Origin: Nitrospirota bacterium
GTDB lineage: Bacteria; Nitrospirota; Nitrospiria; Nitrospirales; Nitrospiraceae
Reading direction: 5' to 3'
Assembly: GCA_040757595.1 (NCBI GenBank)
Contig: JBFLWP010000009.1
Span: 12,430-76,429 of the forward strand
DNA: 64,000 bases
Numbering within the stretch: the stretch's first letter is position 1; every line of letters starts with the position of its first letter. Below are positions 18,714 through 27,250 of this stretch, one piece after another. The translations under genes and the position numbers were made by a program. Under the pieces are notes generated by a model. That model was given only the letters and a program-made list of their open reading frames with translations, was not told where the DNA came from and ran no database searches.

Positions 18714-19420
18714 CGTCTCGGTCGGTGAGCAGCGCCGGCATCGGCCTGGCAGCGGCCCTCCTGATGACGGCGGGGTTGGCGCCGTCGGCGTGGACGGGCG
18801 ACTCGTCGCTCGCGAGTCTGGCCAAGGAGCAGGGGAACGGGTCCCGGTTCAAGCTCCACGCCCAGGGCAGCGTGAGCGACCTGCAGGTCGGTCTGGTCAC
18901 GGTGGATCAATCCGCCGCTCGCGTGATCGTGGAGGTCTTCGCTTCCGCCCAGCTCAGCGATCCGCTTTGGCAGCAGTTCAGCTTGTCTCTCAGGGGTTCG
19001 AAGCCGCAGGTGGAGGCCGGGTACATCCAGGTCGGACGCCGCGCCCCGATGCCCTTGCCGCAGAAGACCCTGGCCGGCACCGGCAACCTCGACGTCGGCC
19101 TCTTCCTGCTCTCGGAAGCCGATCTGAAAGGCGGCAGAACCGACCTCAAGGAAATCGGGCCGGAGGCCGTCACGATTCCGGCAGGCACCGTGACCTGCCG
19201 CCATTACCGAATGGATCGTCCGGAACAGAAGCTGGATGTCTGGATCAGCGACGCGGCACGGCCCATCGGGCTCGTCCGGCTGGTTTCCGTCGGGAAGAAG
19301 CCGATCGACAACTACCGGCTGGAGCTGGAAGAGCTGCTGTCCGGCATCGCGGCGAAGATTGATCCGGCCCGAGCCGTCCCCCTGACGGAAGACATCAAGG
19401 CCTTCCTCGCCCGGCCCTAG
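18710..19420 (+). CDS. Secreted protein of unknown function
   Basis: 236 residues with a signal peptide (residues 1-29). The mature part is beta-rich with regular alternation (VIVEVFASAQLSDP, HYRMDRPEQKLDVWIS, RPIGLVRLVS), a pattern like periplasmic DUF3108/LolA-type beta folds, but I cannot name the family. One cysteine only (VTCRHY). Coupled to the coiled-coil gene upstream. Confidence 0.55.
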   Translation: MTSRSVSSAGIGLAAALLMTAGLAPSAWTGDSSLASLAKEQGNGSRFKLHAQGSVSDLQVGLVTVDQSAARVIVEVFASAQLSDPLWQQFSLSLRGSKPQVEAGYIQVGRRAPMPLPQKTLAGTGNLDVGLFLLSEADLKGGRTDLKEIGPEAVTIPAGTVTCRHYRMDRPEQKLDVWISDAARPIGLVRLVSVGKKPIDNYRLELEELLSGIAAKIDPARAVPLTEDIKAFLARP

Positions 19421-19447
19421 CTTCCCAGGCAGTGTTCTGTGACCGGG

Positions 19448-19630
19448 TCAGTCGGCGCTCGGAGAGGGTCCGAGCGAGGGCGGAAGGTTCTGTCCCTTGA
19501 CCTTCGTCCCGCAGGCATGGCAGCGGACGACGGTCTGGCCGGCGTCGTAGCTGATCAACCGGTAGCATTGGGGGCAGCACACCAGGGCCGTCATGGGCAC
19601 GCTGGCGATCCTGTTGACGGAGGGCCTCAT
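19448..19630 (-). CDS. Tiny zinc-ribbon protein
   Basis: At most 60 residues. CPQC and CHAC are separated by 15 residues, the spacing of a rubredoxin-type zinc ribbon. Start uncertain: the first ATG is at 19630, a second at 19594 gives 48 residues that begin just before the ribbon. No ribosome site decides it. Role unknown; such ribbons bind nucleic acid or other proteins. Confidence 0.45.
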   Translation of the reverse strand: MRPSVNRIASVPMTALVCCPQCYRLISYDAGQTVVRCHACGTKVKGQNLPPSLGPSPSAD

Positions 19631-19737
19631 AAAACGAGCATGCTCCTATCTGGTCTCGTCCGAGCCAGGGTGAACCAATCCCTCTCCGCCGTCGGGCGGA
19701 GGACCTCTCGCGGGTCAGGCTCGGGACGGGAGCTGAA

Positions 19738-19890
19738 TCAGTGTCGGGCCGTCAAAGGCCGAGGCTGGTTTTCCGCGGCCTTGCGCCGGCCGCAGTTGAG
19801 GCAGGCGAACACGGTGATGGCGAGCCCAGCATCCAGGTCCACCGCCCGCTCCAACAGCATCGTTCCTTGGCACTTGTCACAGATACGCAT
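19738..19890 (-). CDS. Tiny zinc-ribbon protein
   Basis: 50 residues starting at 19890. CDKC near the N-terminus and CLNC 26 residues later make a four-cysteine zinc site. The frame is open further upstream, but only from this methionine does it look like protein. It sits 100 bp from another tiny zinc ribbon on the same strand. Family not recognised. Confidence 0.45.
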   Translation of the reverse strand: MRICDKCQGTMLLERAVDLDAGLAITVFACLNCGRRKAAENQPRPLTARH

Positions 19891-20036
19891 GACGAGCAAG
19901 CTAACACTCGGCCGGCGGCGTTTCCATCGGTCTGAAGTCCCCGCCGCCGGAGGGCAAAGGACCCCGTTTCCGACCGACCCATAGGCCCTTCGGCCCAGGC
20001 CGACCCTTCCTCCGGCTGATTCCACCGGGAGCCGGC

Positions 20037-20065
20037 TTGACAGGGCCCCGGGGTCTTCCTAGGAT
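20037..20065 (+). promoter_or_regulatory. Sigma-70 promoter
   Basis: TTGACA and TAGGAT separated by 17 bp, about 26 bases before the ATG at 20092. Confidence 0.65.
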
Positions 20066-20091
20066 GGGCAAGCCTGATCGGGGATGGCTCT

Positions 20092-20340
20092 ATGTATCGG
20101 TTGCTGCTCGTTCTGGGACTCCTGATCATCTTTTACTTCCTGCTCCGCAGCGCGGTGCGGGAATTCTTGGGACGACGGAAAGACCAGGCGCTCACCGGCA
20201 GGGATCAGATGGTGCAGGACCCGGTCTGCCGGATGTACGTGCCGAAGGGCGCGGCCGTCGAGGCGAGCATCGGAGGCCAGACCTACTACTTCTGCAGCCA
20301 CGACTGCGCCCAGACCTTCCGCCAGCAGCTCTCCGGTTGA
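20092..20340 (+). CDS. Membrane-anchored YHS/TRASH-like metal-binding protein
   Basis: 82 residues. One N-terminal membrane helix (LLLVLGLLIIFYFLL) is followed by a YHS-like domain: DPVCRMYVPKGAA, then YYFCSHDCAQTF. The three cysteines match metal-sensing or metal-handling TRASH/YHS modules. Probably binds a transition metal at the cytoplasmic or periplasmic face. It has its own promoter and converges with a lipoprotein gene 6 bp away. Confidence 0.7.
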   Translation: MYRLLLVLGLLIIFYFLLRSAVREFLGRRKDQALTGRDQMVQDPVCRMYVPKGAAVEASIGGQTYYFCSHDCAQTFRQQLSG

Positions 20341-20346
20341 CGCGAG

Positions 20347-20661
20347 CTAACAGCCGGAGTAGCTGTAAGAGCTGAGCCGGTCGTCCTCCCCGAACTTCAG
20401 CGTGATCTGGCACTGGTTGGGCGTGAAGGTAAAGTTCAAGGGCAGGAGGCTGGTCTCCCCCCCCGCGATGCGGAAGTAGGTCCAGGTCTCGCCGCCGAAA
20501 AAACGCGGAGATTTCCCGCTGGGGGGGCCCCAGTTCTTCTCGAACCAGGCCTTGTCCTTCCCCTCGAATTCGGCCGGCTGCAAGGTTGCGTCCAGATAGG
20601 GATTTCCGCCGCACCCGGCCAGCACGATCAGCGCCAGGACCAATCCGGTGAGTCGTCGCAT
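20347..20661 (-). CDS. Small lipoprotein
   Basis: 104 residues. Lipobox LAGC at residues 14-17, followed by GGNPYLDATLQPAEF. The C-terminal half is aromatic-rich (ETWTYFRI, FTFTPNQCQITLKF), ending in SYSGC, likely one disulfide. The W-x-P-P and GGETWTYF pattern recalls BamE/OmlA-type small outer-membrane lipoproteins but I would not assign it. Confidence 0.6.
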   Translation of the reverse strand: MRRLTGLVLALIVLAGCGGNPYLDATLQPAEFEGKDKAWFEKNWGPPSGKSPRFFGGETWTYFRIAGGETSLLPLNFTFTPNQCQITLKFGEDDRLSSYSYSGC

Positions 20662-20722
20662 GGGATCCTTCCTGCCGATTGACGCCGCTCCAAGCCGACT
20701 GGCTGGACGGCGCTCGTAAGAT

Positions 20723-22123
20723 TCAGGGTTCGCTCGGCGCGTCGGAGATCTTCTTTAAGCGTCGATCCAAGGCGAACCGGGTCAGTCCCAGGAATTTCGC
20801 CGCCTGGCTCTTGTTGTAGTCGGCCACCCGAAGGACCTCTTCGATGATGGCTTGCTCCACCTGGGCCAGGGACTCCTTGCCCAACGCCATCTCCACCCGG
20901 ACGATCGGCTCCCCCCCCTGGTTGACGGCCGAGGCGACCCGCCGGGCCGATTCGCCCAGTTCCCGCGGCAGACAATCGGGGGCGAGGGTCTTGCCGTGGC
21001 AGAAGATCACAGCCCGCTCGATCACGTTCTGCAGCTCCCGGATATTTCCCGGATAGGAGTACCGTTCCAGAACGGCCCGGGCCGCAGGATCGATGTCCTG
21101 GACATCCTTCCCGAATTCCTGCCCGTACCGCACGAGCGCTTTCATGGCCAGGGGGATGATGTCCTCGGCCCGCCTGCGGAGCGGCGGCAGCTCGAAGGAG
21201 ACCACGTTCAGACGGAAGAAGAGATCCTCGCGGAAGGCCCCGCGCGCGACCTCCTTCTTGAGGTCCCGGTTGGTGGCCGCGATCAGCCGAAAGTCCACGG
21301 CGATGTCGTCCGTTCCGCCCACGCGCCTGAACGTCCGCTCCTGCAGAACGCGCAGCAGCTTGGCCTGCATCGCCAGGTCCAGGTCGCCGATCTCGTCCAA
21401 AAAGAGGGTCCCGCCCTCCGCCCGCTCCAGGAGCCCGAGCTTGCGCTGGGTGGCGCCGGTAAAGGCGCCGCGTTCGTAGCCGAAGAGCTCGCTCTCGAAG
21501 AGCTCGCGCGGAATCGCCGTACAGTTGACGCCGACGAAAGGCCCTCCCGCACGGCTACCGTTGTGGTGCAGGACGCGCGCGAGAAACTCCTTGCCGGTGC
21601 CCGTCTCGCCCAGAAGGAGGACGGTGGTCTTGGGGTTCTGGGCCACGTCCCGCACCTGGGCCACCAACTGCTTCATGCTCGCGCTGTTCGCGACCAGGTT
21701 GGATAGGGCGTACTGGTCGCCCCGGTTCTCCATCTCATACAGCACCCGGTCCCGGAGCGTCAGGAAGTCCAGGGCCCGTTCCACCACGCCGTCCATGCTC
21801 TCCAGATCCACGGTCTTGATCAGGAAGTCGTGGGCGCCGAGCTTCATGGCTTCAACCGCGTCCTGCACGGTGCCGTAGGCGGTCAACAGGATCACCAGCG
21901 TCTGCGGGCACTGCTGCCTCACGCGCTTGAGCGTGTCAAGGCCCGACAATCCCGGCATCTTGAGATCCAGGAGGACGATGTCGGGCGTCTCCTGCTCGAG
22001 CGCCGTCAGCATGTCGTCCCCCGATTCGAACGGGAGAACCCGGTGGCGGCGCCGGGCCAGCCGGCGCACGATCACGGACCGGATCGCCGGCTCGTCATCC
22101 GTCACGAAGATCGTCGCGTGCAT
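20723..22123 (-). CDS. Sigma-54-dependent response regulator (NtrC family)
   Basis: 466 residues in three parts. Receiver domain 1-120: acidic pocket Asp9/Asp10, phosphoacceptor Asp53, Lys103; the usual proline after that lysine is threonine. AAA+ domain about 145-385: Walker A GETGTGKE (172-179) and the sigma-54 contact loop GAFTGA (219-224). C-terminal Fis-type helix-turn-helix (KSQAAKFLGLTRFALDRRL). It should activate transcription by sigma-54 polymerase from an upstream site. It follows the kinase gene by 3 bp on the same strand, so the two form one operon. Two sigma-54 promoters with a shared element lie nearby and are its likely targets. Confidence 0.93.
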   Translation of the reverse strand: MHATIFVTDDEPAIRSVIVRRLARRRHRVLPFESGDDMLTALEQETPDIVLLDLKMPGLSGLDTLKRVRQQCPQTLVILLTAYGTVQDAVEAMKLGAHDFLIKTVDLESMDGVVERALDFLTLRDRVLYEMENRGDQYALSNLVANSASMKQLVAQVRDVAQNPKTTVLLLGETGTGKEFLARVLHHNGSRAGGPFVGVNCTAIPRELFESELFGYERGAFTGATQRKLGLLERAEGGTLFLDEIGDLDLAMQAKLLRVLQERTFRRVGGTDDIAVDFRLIAATNRDLKKEVARGAFREDLFFRLNVVSFELPPLRRRAEDIIPLAMKALVRYGQEFGKDVQDIDPAARAVLERYSYPGNIRELQNVIERAVIFCHGKTLAPDCLPRELGESARRVASAVNQGGEPIVRVEMALGKESLAQVEQAIIEEVLRVADYNKSQAAKFLGLTRFALDRRLKKISDAPSEP

Positions 22124-22126
22124 GGA

Positions 22127-24055
22127 TCAGCACCCGCCCATCGGCATCGGCTGCCGCCGCGGCACCCAGATCTGGACTGTGGTCCCCACGCCCGGCTGGC
22201 TGTCCAGCTCGATCGTGCCCCGGTGAGCCTCGATGATCTTCCGGCAGATCGCCAGTCCCAACCCCGTGCCCCGGTGCTTGCCCGACGTGAAGAACGGCTC
22301 GAACACCCGGGGGAGATCCCCCGGCGCCACCAGGCGGCCCGTGTTCGCGACCCGCATCAAGATGCCGGCCTCCTGCTCGCGGGCGACGTCGAAGGCCGTG
22401 ATGCGAAGGGTGCCGACCTCGTTCAGCGCCTCCGCCGCGTTCTGGAACACGTTGATCAGCACCTGCTTGAGTTGATCGCGGTCGGCGTGAAGTCGAGACA
22501 AATGGGGGTGCAGTTGCCGTTCCACCCTGACCCGTTTCTTGGCCAGTGCGCCGTTCTGGAGCGCCAACGCCTCCTGGACGAGCTCCTCCAGGGCGAACTC
22601 CATCGGCGCCAGTTGGCGCGGGCTGGCATAATCGATGATCTGGTTCACGATCCGGTCCAGTCGCTTGGCCTCCCGCAGGATGGTCTCCAGATCAGCGCGC
22701 CGCGAGTCGGATGCATCCGTCTCCTCCAGCAGGAGGGCCAGGGTCGAGCCGATCCCGACCAGCGGGTTTCGGATCTCATGGGCAATGCCTGCGGCCACCT
22801 GCCCCAGGGTCGCCAGCCGCTCGGCACGATTCAACCGGGACTGCAGTTGATCCAGGGCCGTAATATCCACATTGAACCCCTGATACATGACGGTCTGCCC
22901 CTCGGCGTTCCGGATCGGAATCCGCCGGCTCAGGACTTTCCTGACCGTCCCGTCCTTATGGAGGAACCGGAAGACGGTCTCGTAGGGCTGGTCCTGCTCG
23001 ACCGCCTTGGCATACTCGGTGAGAACCCGCTCCCGGTCCTCCGGGTGAATGGCCTGCCTGATGGCTTCGGGATCGCTTTCCTCATCCGGGTCGAGCCCAG
23101 CCAGGGCCCGATTGTATCGGTTGGCGAAGACCATCGGCATCCCCTTCGTCGTAAAGATCCCGATCGGCGCATGGTCCACGATGCTGCGGTAATTGGCCTC
23201 GGAGGCCGACAGGTTTTGGTTGACCGCCCGCAGCTCGGCCTCCGACTTTTCGATCTGAGCGATGTGGTCGCGGATCTGTGCGCTCATCGCGCCCATCACC
23301 CGCGTCAAGCCTCCGATCTCGTCGCCCCGATCAAGAACCGGAACGTCCGGGACGGCGCCGCCTGTCGCCGAGCCGACCGCCTTGGCCAGCGCAACCAGCG
23401 GGCCGGTGATCGAACGGGCGATGAGATGCAGCGTGACCAACATCAACAGGAGCGCCAACGTCCCGCCGCCCAGGATGACGAGGAGCAGGAACGACCGATC
23501 GCGGGAGAGCTTGGTGAGCGCCTCATTCAGCGCATCCTGCTCGAGACGGTCGAACTGATCCATCTTCTCCCGGATGGCCGTCATGATCTCCCGGCCGCGA
23601 CCCTGCTCGATGTAGTGCAGGGCGTCCACCTCGTGGCTCGATCGGATCGCGGCGATGAGCCGCTCCTTGTCGCTGATCAGCCGCTTCACCAGTTGCTGAA
23701 CCTCCCTGACGAGCGCGTGCTGCACCGCGCGATCGTGAACCATCAGCTCCAGCGTGTCCCCGACGGTCTGGATCCGGTCGTTCGCTTTCAAGTACGGCCT
23801 GAGGTAGAGCTCCTGCTTGGTCAGCACGAACCCGCGAAACCCCGTCTCCAGATCCACCACGAGCCTGAGGTACTCGGCAGCTCGCCTCTGGACGAGATAG
23901 GCGTTGTTCAGCTGCTCTTCGTCTTCCGCATAGGTCTGGACGCTCTGATAGGTGAAGGCACTCAACAACACGACCCAGAGAATGGGTCCGACGGAGGTCA
24001 GCAGCAGCTTGCGTTCGATGGGAAGATTTCGCAGGAAAAGGAACGGTCGCTTCAT
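22127..24055 (-). CDS. CHASE3-PAS sensor histidine kinase (NtrB-like)
   Basis: 642 residues. Membrane helix about 17-36, a CHASE3 sensor domain (DLETGFRGFVLTKQELYLRPY-like centre near 68-88), second helix about 187-210, HAMP linker, PAS domain about 285-400, then HisKA with AGIAHEIRNPLVGIG carrying the phosphorylated histidine, and an ATPase domain (VFEPFFTSGKHRGTGLGLAI). It senses something extracytoplasmic and phosphorylates the regulator encoded 3 bp downstream. Transcription should come from the sigma-54 promoter at 24188-24203. The signal is unknown. Confidence 0.9.
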   Translation of the reverse strand: MKRPFLFLRNLPIERKLLLTSVGPILWVVLLSAFTYQSVQTYAEDEEQLNNAYLVQRRAAEYLRLVVDLETGFRGFVLTKQELYLRPYLKANDRIQTVGDTLELMVHDRAVQHALVREVQQLVKRLISDKERLIAAIRSSHEVDALHYIEQGRGREIMTAIREKMDQFDRLEQDALNEALTKLSRDRSFLLLVILGGGTLALLLMLVTLHLIARSITGPLVALAKAVGSATGGAVPDVPVLDRGDEIGGLTRVMGAMSAQIRDHIAQIEKSEAELRAVNQNLSASEANYRSIVDHAPIGIFTTKGMPMVFANRYNRALAGLDPDEESDPEAIRQAIHPEDRERVLTEYAKAVEQDQPYETVFRFLHKDGTVRKVLSRRIPIRNAEGQTVMYQGFNVDITALDQLQSRLNRAERLATLGQVAAGIAHEIRNPLVGIGSTLALLLEETDASDSRRADLETILREAKRLDRIVNQIIDYASPRQLAPMEFALEELVQEALALQNGALAKKRVRVERQLHPHLSRLHADRDQLKQVLINVFQNAAEALNEVGTLRITAFDVAREQEAGILMRVANTGRLVAPGDLPRVFEPFFTSGKHRGTGLGLAICRKIIEAHRGTIELDSQPGVGTTVQIWVPRRQPMPMGGC

Positions 24056-24187
24056 GGCTTAGGTATCGTACGGACCGCCAAAAGCCTTTGTCAAACCACC
24101 CCCGGAGCACCCGTCCGGCGCGCAATCGGCCCGATCCGGACGGCGCATGATGCGCTCGTCGGCCCCTGACAGCCGGGGCATGAGGTC

Positions 24188-24203
24188 AGCAAGGCCGGTG
24201 CCA
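24188..24203 (-). promoter_or_regulatory. Sigma-54 promoter of the two-component operon
   Basis: On the minus strand the 16 bases match the sigma-54 consensus with one deviation: TGGCACC, four bases, TTGCT. GG and GC are exactly 10 bases apart. The kinase ATG lies about 130 bases downstream. Confidence 0.7.
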
Positions 24204-24271
24204 ATCAGGCGGGAGCGATCACCGGACGATCCGGACGCTGGCCCGGCGTGATATCGGTCAAATCGTGCGAT

Positions 24272-24294
24272 TTCGCACGGCCCGCACTGTGCGA
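24272..24294 (-). promoter_or_regulatory. Candidate activator-binding element (UAS) 1
   Basis: This 23-base stretch, read on the minus strand, matches 26007-26029 at 20 of 23 positions and has GCAC/GTGC dyad symmetry. It lies 68 bases upstream of the sigma-54 promoter at 24188-24203, where NtrC-family activators bind. Confidence 0.6.
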
Positions 24295-24403
24295 CGACCG
24301 TTCTGACCCCGTCCGCAGGTAGCAGAATCAACGTACCCGCCTCGTTTTCGCCGTTTTTCACAGGTGTTTCGTCGCTTCATCTTTTTCCAATACGGGACCG
24401 GGA

Positions 24404-24666
24404 CTTGCGGGGGAGTTTCGAGCATCTCTCTTCATCAACCGGGCGGAGGAAGCCTGGACGGTCGTGCGCGACCGATGGCCGGCGATTCCCGTCGTCTTCC
24501 TCTCCAAGGAGACCGACGACACGCAACGGCTGGTGATCCAGGGAGGCGCCTATGCTTGGGTGCCAAGCCCTACGATGCGGCCAGGCTTCTGCAAGTCGTG
24601 GGCAGGGCGGCTCAGCGTGACGCGACATGGGTAGTCGAGCGATGTGGAAGCGGGGCGGCCCGTTGA
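24404..24666 (+). pseudogene. Decayed response-regulator receiver domain
   Basis: The frame from 24404 reads AEEAWTVVRDRWPAIPVVFLS and later QGGAYAWV, the second half of a receiver domain. At about 24561 the match jumps to another frame, which continues AKPYDAARLLQVVGRAAQR to a stop at 24664. One missing G (GTG-GCC become GTGCC) would join them as WVAKPYD, the conserved lysine-proline motif. No N-terminal phosphorylation half is left. Confidence 0.6.
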
Positions 24667-24697
24667 CGATGGACGTTCCCGCCCTCAGGATTTTTCG

Positions 24698-25288
24698 ATG
24701 AAGAGACGGCGCATCCTGACCCTGATCTTCGCTGCCTGTAGCCTGTCGGCCTCCGCATTGTTCTGGGCGGAGGGCGGGGAAAGCCTGGAGACCGCCCACG
24801 GGCATCAATGGCCCCGGCCGGTTCTCGCCTCCGAGGAAGGATGTGTGACGAGACCCTGGCTGGGGGTCTCGGGAATGCTTCTGAACGAGGACATCGTGGC
24901 GAGGCTGAGCCTGCCGGTCAGGGGCGGACTCCTGGTCGAGGACGTGGAGCGGGGCAGCCCGGCAGCCCAGGCCGGGCTGCGGGTCGGGAACCTGGACGTG
25001 ACGGTGGATGGGATCCACTGGCTCGTGGACGGGGATATCCTCGTGAGCCTGGACGGACAGCCGATCCTCTCGCCTCAGCCGCTTCTGGAGGCGATGAACG
25101 AGTTGCAAGCCGGGCAGACCGTGCTGATAGAGGTGCTCCGCAACGGCACCCGCTTCCGGACCTCAGCCGTGCTGCGCGAGCACCCCAGCGGCTCGCTCCT
25201 GGTCCGGCATATCGTCGGCCAAGGAAGAGACTTGGTGGTTCCCTGCGGCCCGCTGACGCTCGGCCCGACCGGGCACGTGCGCTTCTAG
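24698..25288 (+). CDS. Secreted PDZ-domain protein
   Basis: 196 residues with a signal peptide (about 1-24). From residue 51 a PDZ domain of the HtrA type: RPWLGVSG, then RGGLLVEDVERGSPAAQAGLR and GDILVSLDGQPILSP. No protease domain is attached, so it is likely a peptide-binding or scaffold protein in the periplasm. AGGA precedes the ATG at 24698. It converges with the heme gene, 7 bp apart. Confidence 0.75.
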   Translation: MKRRRILTLIFAACSLSASALFWAEGGESLETAHGHQWPRPVLASEEGCVTRPWLGVSGMLLNEDIVARLSLPVRGGLLVEDVERGSPAAQAGLRVGNLDVTVDGIHWLVDGDILVSLDGQPILSPQPLLEAMNELQAGQTVLIEVLRNGTRFRTSAVLREHPSGSLLVRHIVGQGRDLVVPCGPLTLGPTGHVRF

Positions 25289-25295
25289 CCTGCGG

Positions 25296-25862
25296 TCATT
25301 TGTCCGCCCGGACGACGACGGCTCCCATCAGATCCCCCATCTTGAAATCCCGTCGCGTGCTGTTCGGATGCTGGTTGTGGCAATCCGCGCAGGCCTGCTG
25401 GATCGCCACGTCCGCGATCACACCCTTGACCTGGTCGCCGTCTCCGAAGATCAGCACGGACCGTCGGGGATCCGCCGCCAGCCTCTTGAGCGCGTCCACC
25501 TCCGCCTGAGTCTTGGGAAAGTTGGAGGTATAGATGGGGGTCAGCGAGATGAGCCCGATCTCCAAATCCTTGAGGTCGGCCTTGACCTCCCGTGCCGCCA
25601 GCTTCACGAACTGAAAGGGCAGCATGACCGCATGGCCGTGCTTGTTCCAGTCCTCCTTCGGCATGATCCCGGCCTTGGCCAGATGCTCGACCACGTAGTT
25701 CATGTAGACCGTGCGAAAGGCGTGGACGGTCGAGAGCACGTACCGGACCACCAGTTCCCTCGTCTGCTCCTTCGATGGCTCGGCCGACCGGCCCGACGGG
25801 ACGCCCACCGCCAGCCCCACCGCGAGCGCCACCAACCCCCAATGCCATCGTTTGCGCTCCAC
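25296..25862 (-). CDS. DUF3365 c-type heme protein
   Basis: 188 residues with a signal peptide (about 1-26). The C-terminal part holds one heme c attachment site, CADCH (in QQACADCHNQHP), and the preceding domain has the layout of DUF3365/Tll0287-like heme sensors (NFPKTQAEVDALKRL, SVLIFGDGDQVKGV). Such proteins bind heme in the periplasm and often belong to redox sensing. The start is GTG with AAGGAGG seven bases ahead. Its 5' side faces the sigma-54 regulatory region at 26007-26104. Confidence 0.8.
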   Translation of the reverse strand: MERKRWHWGLVALAVGLAVGVPSGRSAEPSKEQTRELVVRYVLSTVHAFRTVYMNYVVEHLAKAGIMPKEDWNKHGHAVMLPFQFVKLAAREVKADLKDLEIGLISLTPIYTSNFPKTQAEVDALKRLAADPRRSVLIFGDGDQVKGVIADVAIQQACADCHNQHPNSTRRDFKMGDLMGAVVVRADK

Positions 25863-26006
25863 TCCGCTCCCTCCTTGTCAGCGATGAATTACGCCGTGCA
25901 CGTCGCTCCTTTTGAATCGCGCGACCTGTCCCGGACATTCAACTCCCGGACCCAGTGCCTTGACTTTCAAACTTGGCGGGGAAACCCCGTCAGCCGAGGG
26001 ATGGCT

Positions 26007-26029
26007 TCGCACGGTGCGGACCGTGCAAA
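26007..26029 (+). promoter_or_regulatory. Candidate activator-binding element (UAS) 2
   Basis: Contains the dyad GCACGGT, four bases, ACCGTGC, and matches the element at 24272-24294 at 20 of 23 positions in the same orientation to its promoter. It lies 59 bases upstream of the sigma-54 promoter at 26089. Confidence 0.65.
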
Positions 26030-26088
26030 TCCGCTCATGACTCGTGTCCGCACCTCTGAAAGAAGGCCCGGGACAAGCCTTCCCCGCA

Positions 26089-26104
26089 TGGCACGCGGAT
26101 TGCT
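26089..26104 (+). promoter_or_regulatory. Sigma-54 promoter
   Basis: TGGCACG, four bases, TTGCT: a perfect match to the sigma-54 consensus with correct 10-base spacing between GG and GC. The gene at 26143 starts about 28 bases after the predicted start site. Confidence 0.85.
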
Positions 26105-26142
26105 GTCTTATAGGCGTGACCTGAATTGAGGGGGAAAGGGTC

Positions 26143-26679
26143 ATGGGCAGCAGACTTTGGGTGTGGGTCGCGGCGGTGTTGCTCTGCTGGGGCAGTGCGG
26201 GATGGGCCGCCGAGCCGACTGACGGACCGGATGATCGGGAACTGGCCACGGTTGTCGTCGGGCAGGATCGTCCCGACGACTTGGAGCGTAAGCTGGGGGC
26301 CTCGGCGTGCCTCCTGCCGTCCATGTCCGGCGAACGAGTGTCCTATCTCTATAACGTCCAAGGATCGGACGGGCATTATTTTCTCAGATTCGAGGTGGAT
26401 GGCCGAGTGGACGCCATCACGGTCTCCAAGGACCCGCCGATCGCCGGGGTCTGCTACGCCCCCGTGCGCCGGGTTCTGCCCGTGAAAACCGGCAAAGGTC
26501 TGTACCTGGGCGCCACCAAGGAAGCAGTCCTTCAACTGTACGGGAGACCGGCCGAGAGTTTCGCCGTGGGACCCCTGGAGCGGTTTCGTTACGTTTCCGT
26601 GCTCGACCACTTGCACGAATGGGATCTGGTTTTCCGGGACGGACGGCTCGTGGAATGGACCGTGGTGACGGAGGAATGA
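26143..26679 (+). CDS. Secreted protein under sigma-54 control
   Basis: 178 residues with a signal peptide (about 1-22, WVAAVLLCWGSAGWA). The mature part has two cysteines (SACLLP, GVCYAP) that could pair, and YLGATKEAVLQLYGRPAES, a segment resembling the helix of BamE-like repeats. Function unknown. It is the only gene on this strand after the sigma-54 promoter before the divergent lipoprotein, so it may be a main target of the regulator encoded at 20723-22123. Confidence 0.65.
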   Translation: MGSRLWVWVAAVLLCWGSAGWAAEPTDGPDDRELATVVVGQDRPDDLERKLGASACLLPSMSGERVSYLYNVQGSDGHYFLRFEVDGRVDAITVSKDPPIAGVCYAPVRRVLPVKTGKGLYLGATKEAVLQLYGRPAESFAVGPLERFRYVSVLDHLHEWDLVFRDGRLVEWTVVTEE

Positions 26680-26683
26680 GGCT

Positions 26684-27193
26684 TCAATAATCCGATCGGT
26701 ACCGGTACCGCAGCAGCAGCGCCTCGGCCCGACGTTGCGCGGGCGTCATCTCCGGAAGATCCGAATACTTGAGGACCACTTCGTCGGCCAGTCCCTCGGC
26801 AATCGCCGGGCTCCCCTGCTTGACATACTCATCCGCCACGTCCAACAGCCAGGCCGTGCGCTGCGCCAGGGACGGGATCAAGTCCTCAGGCGGGTCCATC
26901 CTGGCGGACCGATAGGCCCGGTACAGGCCGAATCCGTGGTCCAGATAGGCCCGCACGGCATTCTCGTATCCCTGCAACATGTCCAGCGAGTTCTCTCTTC
27001 CGTACCGCTTCTGGGCGGTCTGCGCGTCGCCCCTGAGGACGGTCTCCCTCTGCTGCCACTCCGCAAACCCCTGAGGCGTCCGTAAGTAGTCGGCCGGGGG
27101 ACCTGGTTCGCTAGTTGCACAGGCTGAAAGCCAGAGGAGCATGGCCATGAGACAGAGCCCCGGTCGGTCCGCTTTGATGTCATCCGCTGCCAT
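26684..27193 (-). CDS. Lipoprotein of unknown function
   Basis: 169 residues. A signal peptide ends in lipobox LSAC at about residues 22-25. The mature protein is helical with many arginine/tyrosine residues (YRAYRSARMDPPEDL, LADEVVLKYSDLP), like TPR-type periplasmic proteins. A methionine at residue 16 is an alternative start. It is divergent from the porin genes and convergent with the sigma-54 target gene, 4 bp apart. Confidence 0.6.
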   Translation of the reverse strand: MAADDIKADRPGLCLMAMLLWLSACATSEPGPPADYLRTPQGFAEWQQRETVLRGDAQTAQKRYGRENSLDMLQGYENAVRAYLDHGFGLYRAYRSARMDPPEDLIPSLAQRTAWLLDVADEYVKQGSPAIAEGLADEVVLKYSDLPEMTPAQRRAEALLLRYRYRSDY

Positions 27194-27250
27194 GGCACCC
27201 GCCTTTCTCAAAGCATGGAATGAATGGTCGAGCGAAGGGATGAACGAGCC

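Noticed and set aside
27193-27208. Sigma-54-like site TGGCACC-N4-TTTCT before the first porin
   Set aside because: The essential GC of the -12 element is TC, and no copy of the shared upstream element lies ahead.
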